A stretch of 64,000 nt of DNA from Rhodomicrobium lacus. Lineage in GTDB: Bacteria; Pseudomonadota; Alphaproteobacteria; Rhizobiales; Rhodomicrobiaceae. Under the pieces are notes generated by a model, which was not told where the DNA came from, made no database searches, and worked only from the letters and a program-made list of their open reading frames with translations. The stretch lies in assembly GCF_003992725.1 (NCBI RefSeq), contig NZ_RZNF01000004.1:149992-213991 (forward strand). The letters are read 5' to 3'. The position numbers and the translations under genes are program-made. Positions 55,961 through 63,973 of the stretch are shown piece by piece. Numbering within the stretch: position 1 is the stretch's first letter; each line of letters begins with the position of its first letter.

Positions 55961-56954
55961 ACTTCTGGAAGATCTGATCGAAGACGCCGCCTTCGCCGAA
56001 GTGCTCTTTCTGTGCTTTTTCCCAGCCGCCGAGAAGCCCCTCAACCGTGAATGTTTTCAGCGCCGGGAAACGGCTCGCATGTTTCGCGGCAACCTCAGCA
56101 TCGCGCGGGCGAAAATCGCGGTTCGCGATGATCTCCTGCCCCTGCGGTGAGAACAGGAATTCGAGATAGGCTGTCGCTTGCTTTCGCGTGCCGCGTCTGT
56201 CGACGACCGAATCGACGACCGCCACCGGCGGCTCGGCCTCGATGCTGATCGACGGATACACGATGTCGAACTTGTCCTCGCCGATCTCTCGGGCGAGCGC
56301 CAGGGCTTCGCTCTCGAAGGTGATCAGAACATCGCCGATCTGGTTCTGCGTGAAGGTCGTCGTCGCACCGCGTCCGCCGCCGTCGAGCACGGGCACGTTC
56401 GCAAACAGCCGCGTGACGAAATCCTTCGCGGCGGCGGCATCCCCGCCTTTCTGGAGGGAATAGCCCCATGCCGAGAGATACGTATAGCGGCCATTACCCG
56501 AAGTCTTCGGGTTCGGCACAATGACCTGAAGCCCTTTTTTCGTCAGGTCGTCCCAGTCCTTGATGGCTTTCGGGTTCCCCTTGCGCACGACGAAAACGGT
56601 GGTGGTCGTATAGGGGCTAGCCTTGAACGGGAAGCGGTCGCGCCAATCCTTGGCGATGATGCCCTTGTCGGCGATGACGTCGATGTCGGGAGACTGGTTC
56701 ATGGTAACGACGTCGGCTTCGAGGCCATTGAGGACGGAAAGCGCCTGCTTGCTCGACCCGCCATGCGATTGTTTCACCGTGACAGCTTCTCCGCTCTTCG
56801 CCTTCCAGTCGGCCTCGAACGCGGGGTTGATCTCCTTGTAAAGCTCGCGCGTCACATCGTAGGAGACGTTGAAGATCGTCGTCTGCGCGAAGGTTGGTGT
56901 CGAGAAGGCGAGGACCGCAAATGCGATCACGGCAGCGAAGGGCGTTCTTGGCAA
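55959..56954 (-). CDS. sbp: Sulfate-type (Sbp) periplasmic binding protein, orphan
   Basis: Oxyanion-binding protein of 331 residues in the sulfate/thiosulfate Sbp/CysP group. Signal peptide about 1-24 (AAVIAFAVLAFSTPTFAQ). Then IFNVSYDVTRELYKEINPAF, the ligand-binding VKQSHGGSSKQALSVLNGLE, PNPKTSGNGRYTYLSAWGYS and FRPRDAEVAAKHASRFP. The start is inferred as TTG 56954: GGAG lies seven bases upstream and the signal peptide begins here, whereas the upstream ATG adds 55 unrelated residues. No CysTWA permease or ATPase genes are nearby. It may feed a distant sulfate/molybdate system. Confidence 0.88.
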   Translation of the reverse strand: MPRTPFAAVIAFAVLAFSTPTFAQTTIFNVSYDVTRELYKEINPAFEADWKAKSGEAVTVKQSHGGSSKQALSVLNGLEADVVTMNQSPDIDVIADKGIIAKDWRDRFPFKASPYTTTTVFVVRKGNPKAIKDWDDLTKKGLQVIVPNPKTSGNGRYTYLSAWGYSLQKGGDAAAAKDFVTRLFANVPVLDGGGRGATTTFTQNQIGDVLITFESEALALAREIGEDKFDIVYPSISIEAEPPVAVVDSVVDRRGTRKQATAYLEFLFSPQGQEIIANRDFRPRDAEVAAKHASRFPALKTFTVEGLLGGWEKAQKEHFGEGGVFDQIFQK

Positions 56955-57132
56955 AGAATTGCTCCAGCTTTTATGGTGTCTGGCGGAATAACGGACCGGA
57001 AGGCCGGGCCACGCCCGGCGGCAACGGGTATAGATGGATTTATATGAGCGCGCGTGTCTTGCATCCAGCATATCTTTGCCAAGAAATTGGCAAACGCCGG
57101 TTTCGACATCTATCGTCATGCTAATATTTGGC

Positions 57133-58032
57133 TTATTTTTGGAACAGGATTCTCAGTGCAGAGCATCGGCGAGACGGACTTTTTATTCGCTCCCCTTTTC
57201 GGAAATCCGGGCTGATCGCGGAAAATTGCTTGGCACGCCCCCCTGCTGCGAGGCTGACCTTGCCGGCGCTCAGCTTCCGTTGAAATGGACCGTCCCGAAG
57301 CCGGATATGTCGTAGCCGCCGAGGTCTTCGGCTTTCGCATGGAACGCAGGAAGTGCGCAAAACTTCAGAAATTTCTGGATTCGCCGCGATGGCTGAAACA
57401 AGATCGGATTCCGACCGCTCCATCCCGACGAGGTTGAAGTCTTGCGGTCGCAGCTTTTCGCAAGCGAGCAGCTGACTGAAAATCAGCTCGCTTCCCGCTT
57501 CCGGCTGGCGGCAAAGAAGTCGGAGCCCCTTCGCGTCGCGCAATGAGCGCGGCTTCCTCGCAAGATCGGTCCGCATGACAAGCCCGCGCGTGCGGCGCGC
57601 CCATTCGATCAACACCCACGGTTCCTTGCCGAAGCGATCTGCGACCGAGGCGACATTCCAGCCGGACGCTTCCGGAATATGCAATCCGGCGGCGACGCAC
57701 TCGCCGGCCGCCGCGCGGTCGAGACCGTCGAGCGCACCGTCGAGAAACGTCGCGATGCCCGAGCGCGATTCCCGTAATGCCCATTCCAGCAGAGGATCGT
57801 GGCTGCCGACAACCACAGCGGGCCTGGCGGATTCCCTGCCATTGACCGAAGCCACGACGGGGGTCTCGCCGCTTCTGGTGCCGAGCCATGTTTCTATTTC
57901 CTCGCGCGGAAACAGGAGCTTTCCGGTCACGCGCCGGACCGGCAGCGTTCCAGCGGCCGCAAGCTCGTAAACCTTGCGCTCTTTCACCCGCAGCAGCACG
58001 GCGAGTTCACGGGTGGTCAGAAAGTCGGACAT
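57133..58032 (-). CDS. HTH/PBP-domain regulator, frameshifted at the C-terminus
   Basis: An N-terminal excisionase-type helix-turn-helix (1-50, FLTTRELAVLLRVKERKVYE with GKLLFPREEIETWL) is fused to a PBP-like ligand domain (from about 70, VVVGSHDPLLEWALRESRSG, ATFLDGALDGLDRAAAGECV, VLIEWARRTRGLVMR). Such proteins are thought to sense molybdate, tungstate or a related ligand. The read frame ends in about 60 Arg/Ser-rich residues unlike the family. One frame over, the sequence reads RIQKFLKFCALPAFHAKAED then LGGYDISGFGTVHFNGS and stops at 57270, the expected family C-terminus. A shift lies between about 57359 and 57410, and the repaired protein (about 253 residues) still seems short by some 40, so a small deletion is likely. 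Probably inactive or damaged. Confidence 0.72.
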   Translation of the reverse strand: MSDFLTTRELAVLLRVKERKVYELAAAGTLPVRRVTGKLLFPREEIETWLGTRSGETPVVASVNGRESARPAVVVGSHDPLLEWALRESRSGIATFLDGALDGLDRAAAGECVAAGLHIPEASGWNVASVADRFGKEPWVLIEWARRTRGLVMRTDLARKPRSLRDAKGLRLLCRQPEAGSELIFSQLLACEKLRPQDFNLVGMERSESDLVSAIAANPEISEVLRTSCVPCESRRPRRLRHIRLRDGPFQRKLSAGKVSLAAGGRAKQFSAISPDFRKGERIKSPSRRCSALRILFQK

Positions 58033-58434
58033 GGCTTTGGTGCGAAAATTTCGGATGCGGAAAATAATACCGCAGAATGCGCGATTCCGCAGGGCGAAAC
58101 ATTCCGGCTTCCCTTCAGGCCATCACGTCTCTTTGTGCGTGCACCGCCCTCGGACGGACTGATCGCATTTTACCAGCAGAAACAGGGCCTTGTCGGCACT
58201 TAAAGCGGAAAGCACCCTCCCGATGAAACTTCCGGTTCAATGGAATGTTGAATTCGCCTGCCGCCTGATGCGAACGATTGATGAAACGCGCTGAATTTTG
58301 ATCTTCTTTGCCGTTTCTTCCGGACGCCGTGGAATACGCACTATTTTCGTATATTGCTGAAGCGGTGCCAAATATCATATCAACCCAGGCAAAGCAAAAG
58401 TGGAAATACATAAAAACTACGAAAAGGCACCCCA
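58033..58434. other. Divergent region between regulator and mosB
   Basis: About 400 bases expected to contain the promoters of the regulator and the mosBA genes. AT-rich DNA near 58320-58390 (TTTTCGTATATTGC..., AAATATCATATC) is the likely mosB promoter area. I did not find a convincing ModE-type palindrome. No gene evident. Confidence 0.45.
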
Positions 58435-59247
58435 ATGGCCAATACGACATCAGAGCTTGAGACGCTCCTCATGCAGCGCTCGCTGACAGATCCGGACCTT
58501 CTGTCTGCGGCGGAGAAGGCGGCAGATTACCGGATTCTGCCCGAAGCCACCGTGATCAAGATCGGCGGTCAGAGCGTCATCGACCGGGGCCGCTCGGCGG
58601 TCTATCCGCTTGTCGAAGAAATCGTGGCCGTCCGCAAGGCGCACAAACTGCTGATCGGCACCGGCGCCGGCACGCGCGCCCGACACCTCTATTCGATCGC
58701 GGCGGGGCTCAACCTTCCGGCTGGCGTGCTTTCACAGCTCGGCGCATCGGTCGCGAGCCAGAACGCCGAAATGATCGGGCAGCTGCTCGCCAAGCATGGC
58801 ATTTCCACGGTCAGCAACGCGGGGCTCTCGGCTGTGCCGCTCTACCTGGCCGAGGTGAACGCCGTGGTTTTCTCCGGCATGCCGCCCTACGGACTATGGG
58901 TGCGCCCTGCCGCCGATACCGTCATTCCGCCGTATCGCACCGACGCAGGTTGCTTCCTCGTTGCCGAGCAGTTCGGAACGAAAGCGATGATCTTCGTTAA
59001 GGACGAAAACGGCCTCTACACCGAAAACCCGAAGACTTCGAAGAACGCCACCTTCATCCCGAAGATATCGGTCGACGAGATGAAGGCCAAGGGGCTGCAC
59101 GACTCGATCCTCGAATTCCCGATGCTCGACCTGCTCAAATCGGCGAAGCACGTTCGCGAGGTACAGGTCATCAACGGCCTCGTCGCCGGCAACCTGACGC
59201 GCGCCCTCGCCGGCGAACACGTCGGCACCATCATCACTGCGAGCTAA
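58435..59247 (+). CDS. mosB: Molybdenum storage protein beta subunit
   Basis: Amino-acid-kinase-fold protein of 270 residues, the exact length of the Azotobacter vinelandii beta subunit and strongly similar in recalled blocks: ELETLLMQRSLTDPDLLSAA, YRILPEATVIKIGGQSVIDR, HKLLIGTGAGTRARHLYSIA, NAVVFSGMPPYGLWVRPAAD and GLHDSILEFPMLDLLKSAKH. With the alpha subunit it forms a hexameric cage that stores polymolybdate or polytungstate clusters using ATP. It is cytoplasmic and has no signal. AAGG lies before the ATG. mosA follows after 12 bases. Confidence 0.95.
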   Translation: MANTTSELETLLMQRSLTDPDLLSAAEKAADYRILPEATVIKIGGQSVIDRGRSAVYPLVEEIVAVRKAHKLLIGTGAGTRARHLYSIAAGLNLPAGVLSQLGASVASQNAEMIGQLLAKHGISTVSNAGLSAVPLYLAEVNAVVFSGMPPYGLWVRPAADTVIPPYRTDAGCFLVAEQFGTKAMIFVKDENGLYTENPKTSKNATFIPKISVDEMKAKGLHDSILEFPMLDLLKSAKHVREVQVINGLVAGNLTRALAGEHVGTIITAS

Positions 59248-59259
59248 GGGATCACCGAA

Positions 59260-60087
59260 ATGTCTGCCAACACCATCAAACACGTCGCCTCGCCGCTCGC
59301 ACGCCAGACGCTCCTCGACGGCCAGCTTACCGCCCCCGTCGCGGGCGTGCGCCCCATCCGCATCCTGCCGTGGCTGCAGGTCGTCAAGATCGGCGGCCGC
59401 TCTATCCTGGACCGCGGCCACGAGGCGATCCTGCCCATCGTGGACGAGTTGCGGAAACTGCTGCCGGAGCATCGTCTCCTAATCCTGACCGGCGCCGGTA
59501 TCCGCGCGCGCCATCTCTATGGCGTGGGGCTGGACCTCGGTCTTCCCGTCGGCTCTCTTGCGCCACTCGCCGCAAGCGAGGCGGGCCAGAACGGCCACAT
59601 CCTCGCGTCGCTGCTCGCGCCTGAGGGCGTCTCCTATATCGAGCATCCGACCATGGCAGACCAGCTCGCCATCCACCTTTCGGCCGCCCGTGCCGTGGTG
59701 GGCAGCGCCTTCCCGCCCTATCATAACCACGAGTTTCCGGGCTCGCGCATTCCGCCCCATCGGGCCGACACGGGCGCGTTCCTGCTCGCCGACGCGCTCG
59801 GCGCGGCTGGCCTCACGATCGTGGAGGATGTGGACGGGGTTTACACCACCGACCCGAACGGCCCCGACGGGAAAAGGGCGAAGCTCCTGAAGGAGACGAG
59901 CGCCGCCGATCTCGCAAAGCACGAGGGCACACTTCCGTTCGACCGCGCGCTGCTTGAGGTGATGGCCACCGCGCGTCACATCGAGCGCGTGCAGATCGTG
60001 AACGGGCTCGTGCCGGGGCGGCTCACCGCAGCGCTGCGCGGCGAGCATGTCGGTACCATCGTTCGCACCGGCGCGCATCCGGCGTAG
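59260..60087 (+). CDS. mosA: Molybdenum storage protein alpha subunit
   Basis: Partner amino-acid-kinase-fold subunit of 275 residues. Alpha-type blocks: [80 protein letters not shown] and the metal/ATP-site loop [20 protein letters not shown]. It ends [18 protein letters not shown]. The order here is beta then alpha. AAGGGATCACC precedes the ATG. Stored Mo would supply Mo-enzymes such as nitrogenase when molybdate is scarce; nitrogenase genes are not in this window. Confidence 0.95.
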   Translation: MSANTIKHVASPLARQTLLDGQLTAPVAGVRPIRILPWLQVVKIGGRSILDRGHEAILPIVDELRKLLPEHRLLILTGAGIRARHLYGVGLDLGLPVGSLAPLAASEAGQNGHILASLLAPEGVSYIEHPTMADQLAIHLSAARAVVGSAFPPYHNHEFPGSRIPPHRADTGAFLLADALGAAGLTIVEDVDGVYTTDPNGPDGKRAKLLKETSAADLAKHEGTLPFDRALLEVMATARHIERVQIVNGLVPGRLTAALRGEHVGTIVRTGAHPA

Positions 60088-60170
60088 CCGCACTCAGAAT
60101 GGGGCGCCTTTATCGAAACGGAGGCGCTCCACTATCTCCCTTCACCGAACGTCGACGCGAAAAAAACGCT

Positions 60171-60800
60171 TCAGGCATCCCTCGACGCGATGCGCCGAAG
60201 CAGCAGCATCAATCCCCAAGCACCGCCAATGAGCGCCGCCGTCAGGCCCGCAGCAGCAAGCGCGGTCGGCGCATGGCGAGGAATGGCGCCTAGTTCGGGC
60301 CAGACGACATCCGCCGTATTGTAAGGCTCGCCGGACCATTGGCAGAGCGCGCCGGTTCCATCGAGCAGCAGATCGCGCTCGACCGCCGCTGCGAGCGCCT
60401 TCGTTTCCGCGCGCGCGCCGTCCCGGCTCGCCATATGCGAGAGGAGGGCCATGGTCGCCGCGAGATAGGCGTGGCTGCATTCGTTGAAGGGGCTTTCCTC
60501 GTCGGTGAGAGCCGACGGTGCGAGCCCCCACAGGCAGGCTGTAAACTGGATTTCCGCATAGTTGCGCAGACGCCAGAGCTTTTCGTCGGGCTTCACCTGA
60601 GCGTCGGCGAGCGCGAAAATCGCGGCGCGATGACGCGCGATCACAGCCATCTGCCCATGCGGGATGCTCTCGATGGAGATGCCCCCGGTCGGTCCGATGC
60701 TTTTTCTATGGGCCTCGGCGACCGGCGCGACCGCGAGAAAGACAATGGCCGGGACGAGCCCGGCCATCAGAAGCGCCCCGTAATCGGCGATGCGCCTCAT
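60171..60800 (-). CDS. Unknown membrane-anchored protein coupled to CbtA
   Basis: Unrecognised protein of 209 residues. An N-terminal signal or anchor (about 8-30, LLMAGLVPAIVFLAVAPVAE) is followed by a soluble part starting AHRKSIGPTGGISIESIPHG, with cysteines in FTACLWGLAPSALTDEESPF, NECSHAYLAATMAL and GALCQWSGEP. It ends in one transmembrane helix (about 178-204, ALAAAGLTAALIGGAWGLML) and a short basic end. Most of it would be periplasmic. Its ATG overlaps the CbtA stop (ATGA), so it is the third gene of the cbtBA operon under the same B12 riboswitch. That context argues for a role in cobalt import. Confidence 0.8.
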   Translation of the reverse strand: MRRIADYGALLMAGLVPAIVFLAVAPVAEAHRKSIGPTGGISIESIPHGQMAVIARHRAAIFALADAQVKPDEKLWRLRNYAEIQFTACLWGLAPSALTDEESPFNECSHAYLAATMALLSHMASRDGARAETKALAAAVERDLLLDGTGALCQWSGEPYNTADVVWPELGAIPRHAPTALAAAGLTAALIGGAWGLMLLLRRIASRDA

Positions 60801-61561
60801 GCAGCCACGGGCTTCGCCGCGATGCGTCTGGCAACGGTGCGTTCGGCGAAAAGCCCGAAAAACGCGCCGATCAACGTCCAGACGAGTGCCTGCGTTCCTA
60901 TCGACGCGGCCCGGAACTGCCACAGCGTCTGCGCCGAGAAGTTTTCCGGCACTTCCTGGATAGTGGGAAGCGCTTCCAGAGCAACGATGACGGCCAGCGC
61001 GTAGACGCCAAGGCCGACAAGCGCACCGTTCCACGCTCCGAGGCGATGGGCGAAGATCTTGCCGAGGCTCAGAGAGGCAAACGCCACTGCGAGCGAGAGT
61101 GCCATCATGCCGAAATAGAGCGCGGTGCGAATACCGATCGTTTCCGGCGAACCCACGGCGGGCGGGTTGGCGGGATATTTCATCTGCGGCACGAGATAGA
61201 GCACGATAAAGCCTGCCAGCGCGAGGAATGCCGCCGTCGCGCGCGGGCTGAGCCGCCCCAGACGGCCCTGAGCGAAGGCGTTGGCGATGCCGAACAGCCC
61301 GCCGAGCGCGGTTCCGAACACGACGAGGCCGGTGAGAAGCCCTGCCGTACTCTGGACCTTGCGGCTCACGAGTTCGGGTTCTTCTGCGGCAGCAGGCTCA
61401 CCGCGTGCCTCTTTGGCGGCCGCCTCGGCCTTGGCGGTCTGTTCTTCAAAGGCAATGGCCTGATCGACCGGCGGCTCGCCGACCGTATAGGCAAAAAGGA
61501 AAGTGACGAGCGCGGCGAGAAGCCCGGCGAGCATGCCGCGCGCGAGATAGGAACCAGCCAT
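60797..61561 (-). CDS. cbtA: Cobalt transporter subunit CbtA
   Basis: Membrane protein of 254 residues matching CbtA, proposed to import cobalt for cobalamin synthesis. It has about five to six helices: SYLARGMLAGLLAALVTFLF, then a charged loop (about 32-68, Glu/Ala-rich), TAGLLTGLVVFGTALGGLFG, FLALAGFIVLYLVPQMKYPA (NPPAVGSPETI follows, a family mark), LYFGMMALSLAVAFASLSLG and a final WTLIGAFFGLFAE. It starts 18 bases after cbtB and is coupled to the downstream unknown gene. Confidence 0.93.
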   Translation of the reverse strand: MAGSYLARGMLAGLLAALVTFLFAYTVGEPPVDQAIAFEEQTAKAEAAAKEARGEPAAAEEPELVSRKVQSTAGLLTGLVVFGTALGGLFGIANAFAQGRLGRLSPRATAAFLALAGFIVLYLVPQMKYPANPPAVGSPETIGIRTALYFGMMALSLAVAFASLSLGKIFAHRLGAWNGALVGLGVYALAVIVALEALPTIQEVPENFSAQTLWQFRAASIGTQALVWTLIGAFFGLFAERTVARRIAAKPVAA

Positions 61562-61579
61562 GTGATTTTCGCTCCGACG

Positions 61580-61798
61580 TCAGTGGCAGGGGAAACCAAG
61601 CAGATGGCGGGCGTCATGGACGGCTTCATGCACCATCATGCCGTCGAAGATCGCCACCGCGCCCTGTTCGGCGCCTACGAAATAGATCGCAAGGAGCGCG
61701 ATCAGGCCGCCGAAGATGGCCCACGGAAGAATGCTGCTGAGCGGAATGACAAGGTTCGGCACGTCAGCGACGTCGTGCCGGTGGGCGATGTCGGTCAT
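61580..61798 (-). CDS. cbtB: Cobalt transporter subunit CbtB
   Basis: Small partner of CbtA, 72 residues. One transmembrane helix (about 25-43, PWAIFGGLIALLAIYFVG) and a His-rich C-terminus (MMVHEAVHDARHLLGFPCH) that is the CbtB signature and probable metal site. The N-terminus also has a short His stretch (AHRHD). AAGGAG is well placed before ATG 61798. First gene of the operon, downstream of a cobalamin riboswitch. Confidence 0.94.
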   Translation of the reverse strand: MTDIAHRHDVADVPNLVIPLSSILPWAIFGGLIALLAIYFVGAEQGAVAIFDGMMVHEAVHDARHLLGFPCH

Positions 61799-61844
61799 GA
61801 TATCTCCTTGGGATTGCGCGTCCCGTTCGAGTTATGACGCCGAG

Positions 61845-61970
61845 AAATTTGAGGGTCTGACTCACGGCTCGGGGACCGTTAACAGTGGCGCGACCGCGCC
61901 GGAATTTCACCGGCTTCCTCATCTCGGGCGAGCGGATGATGAACCCCGTGTCGACCGCCGTCAACTCGCT
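61845..61970 (-). promoter_or_regulatory. Cobalamin (B12) riboswitch in the cbtB leader
   Basis: On the minus strand the leader contains the class signature elements in order: GCCGGTGAAATTCCGGC (61898-61914), then GCGGTCGCGCCACTG (CCACTG within 61883-61889), then the B12-box-like GAGTCAGAC (61855-61863), preceded by a stem region with GGGTTCATCATC. The B12 box is shorter than consensus. It ends about 50 bases before cbtB. It is expected to repress the cobalt importer when cobalamin is plentiful. Exact ends are estimated. Confidence 0.88.
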
Positions 61971-62119
61971 AGATACCGAGCGCGTTGCGAGGAAGTGCCC
62001 GGAATGCTCGGACAGGATTGCGCGCCAATAGCAAATGTGTAATCCAGACCGAAGCGCGGCCTTCACGGGATTGCCGTCGCGGTCCGGCAGACCGAGCCGG
62101 AAAAGCCGGGGGCTGCATT

Positions 62120-63367
62120 TTGCAAGTAGCGCATGGATTGGCGGGCCTTGCCACGCTTCTGGCCGTGGCCTGGTGCCTTAGCGAAGATCGCTGGCGTCTT
62201 CCCCTCCGCATCGTCGCGGGCGGCATAGCGCTTCAAACAGCCCTCGCCGTGCTGTGCATCGAGTTTCCGCCGGCGACAGCCGTTTTCGCGACCTTGAACG
62301 ACGCCGTCGGAACTCTCCAGACCGCGACCGACGCCGGGACCGCGCTCGTTTTCGGCTATCTCGGCGGCGCGCCCCTGCCCTTCAGCGAAGTGACGCCGGG
62401 CGCGAGTTTCGTTCTGGCTTTCAAGGCGTTTCCCCTCGTGCTCGTCATCAGCGCGCTTGCGAGCCTCATGCTCTACCTCGGCATCCTCCAGCGTATCGTC
62501 GGCGGCTTCGCCTTTATCCTGCGAAACACGCTCGGCATCGGCGGCGCGCTCGGTCTCGGCGCGGCGGTCCACATTTTCGTCGGCATGGTGGAAGCGCCGC
62601 TTCTGGTGCGCGCCTATCTCAACCGGATGTCGCGCGGCGAGCTTTTTGCGCTCATGAGTTGCGGCATGGCGGGCGTGGCCGGCACCATGATGGTGATCTA
62701 TGCCTCGCTTCTCGGCCCCGTCATTCCGGGCGCGCTCGGCAACATCCTCATCGCCTCCGTGATTTCGACGCCCGCCGCGCTCGCCATCGCCGCGATCATG
62801 GTGCCGTTCGATGCGGGCGCGCGCGAGCCTGCGGTGCTCGAACAGAGCGACCCGCCGTCGAGCGCCCTCGAATCGATCACGCGCGGCACGACCGACGGCA
62901 TTTTCCTCGTCGCCAGTATCATCGCGATGCTGATCGTCTTCGTGGCGCTCGTTCATCTCGTCAATGCCGGGCTGGGCCTCATTCCCTCTCCGGGCGGCGG
63001 AGCGATTACGCTGCAACAGCTTTTCGGGCTCGTATTCAAACCGCTGCTGTGGGCCATCGGTATCGGTGCGAACGAACTCGACACGGCGGCGGGCCTGATG
63101 GCGACAAAGACCGTCGTGAACGAGTTCGCCGCCTATCTCGACCTCGCGCGGTTGCCTCCCGACGCGCTGAGCCCGCGCTCGAAGATGATCATGACCTATG
63201 CGCTGTGCGGTTTCGCCAATTTCGGCAGCGCCGGGATCATGATCGGCGGCATGACTGTGATGGCGCCCGAAAGGCGCTCGGAAATCGTGGAACTTGCGCC
63301 GAGATCGATCGTGTCGGGCACGCTTGCGACGATGTCGAGCGGGGCTGTTGCCGGCATGCTGGCCTAG
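62120..63367 (+). CDS. CNT-family nucleoside transporter
   Basis: Concentrative nucleoside transporter of the NupC type, about 415 residues. N-terminal helices (VAHGLAGLATLLAVAWCLSE), the gate-domain start TLNDAVGTLQTATDAGTALV with FGYLGG, the core FVGMVEAPLLVRAYLNRMSR and ALMSCGMAGVAGTMMVIYAS, and the C-domain ATKTVVNEFAAYLDLARLPP with MTYALCGFANFGSAGIMIGG. TTG 62120 with GGGGG seven bases upstream is preferred because the CNT fold begins here. An upstream ATG adds 45 Arg-rich residues over the riboswitch flank. It diverges from the cobalt operon. Confidence 0.87.
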   Translation: MQVAHGLAGLATLLAVAWCLSEDRWRLPLRIVAGGIALQTALAVLCIEFPPATAVFATLNDAVGTLQTATDAGTALVFGYLGGAPLPFSEVTPGASFVLAFKAFPLVLVISALASLMLYLGILQRIVGGFAFILRNTLGIGGALGLGAAVHIFVGMVEAPLLVRAYLNRMSRGELFALMSCGMAGVAGTMMVIYASLLGPVIPGALGNILIASVISTPAALAIAAIMVPFDAGAREPAVLEQSDPPSSALESITRGTTDGIFLVASIIAMLIVFVALVHLVNAGLGLIPSPGGGAITLQQLFGLVFKPLLWAIGIGANELDTAAGLMATKTVVNEFAAYLDLARLPPDALSPRSKMIMTYALCGFANFGSAGIMIGGMTVMAPERRSEIVELAPRSIVSGTLATMSSGAVAGMLA

Positions 63368-63696
63368 GGGCCGGCTGAATCGCAATCAGATCGCGGTGAA
63401 AGGGTTTGTTTTTCAGGTTTTGGCCAGGCTGCGCCACGACGCTTACGGCGCGCCTTCGAAACGGGGCAGCACTCACTCGACAACTCGAACCGCAACGCGT
63501 CGAGCTTGAGGAGAGTTTCGCACAAGAGGCGGCCGAACATGCGGCGCCGCAGATCAGTCGAACGCGAAGCCGGAAGCGCCGCGTTTGGCAAGGGAGGTTG
63601 CCGGCGGAACTGCTGCACAAGCGATTCGCATCCAGCGTCGTCCCAATGCTCCTGCCGGACGGGCTTTTGCGCAAGCTTGGCGAACCCGCCGCCGCC
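63368..63696. other. Non-coding DNA after the nucleoside transporter
   Basis: About 330 bases with no recognisable gene. An open minus-strand frame crosses it as the tail of the MFS remnant, but its Arg/Pro-rich translation does not look like a protein. Confidence 0.45.
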
Positions 63697-63945
63697 CCGC
63701 TTGAGCGCGACGCCGAAGAAATCCGACAGCGACGCCCAGACGAAACGCCCGCCGATGTTGAAGGCGGAAAGCAGTCCCGCGAAGCCCGCTGCGATCGCGG
63801 CGATCTGCGTCTTCTGCGCCAACCGCAGCAATTTGCCTGCGAAGATCACCTGAAGCATCGGCGACGCCATGCCGATGACGCCGATGCCGGCCAAGAAAGC
63901 CAGAACTTGGGGCGGCTTTTTCGGCAAGCGGTTGCAGGAACGCAA
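63697..63945 (-). pseudogene. Remnant of an OFA-type MFS transporter
   Basis: The minus-strand frame encodes about 70 residues resembling the second half of oxalate/formate-antiporter-type MFS carriers: LAFLAGIGVIGMASPMLQVI, TQIAAIAAGFAGLLSAFNIG and GRFVWASLSDFFG. On both sides the similarity stops abruptly, with no start of a carrier before it and an unrelated Arg/Pro-rich read-through after. This is a fragment left by decay or deletion. Confidence 0.6.
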
Positions 63946-63973
63946 AAAGCCCCGCTGGGGGCGAGGCTTTTTT
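63944..63973. terminator. Bidirectional terminator-like hairpin
   Basis: AAAAAGCCCCGC and GGCGAGGCTTTTTT form a stem with one mismatch around TGGG and carry A/T runs on both sides, so either strand would read as a Rho-independent terminator. It probably ends a gene lying beyond the right edge of the window. Confidence 0.7.

Noticed and set aside
58033..58434. A ModE-type operator before mosB
   Set aside because: The AT-rich patches CGTATATTGC and AAATATCATA look tempting but do not form the required inverted pair with the right spacing.
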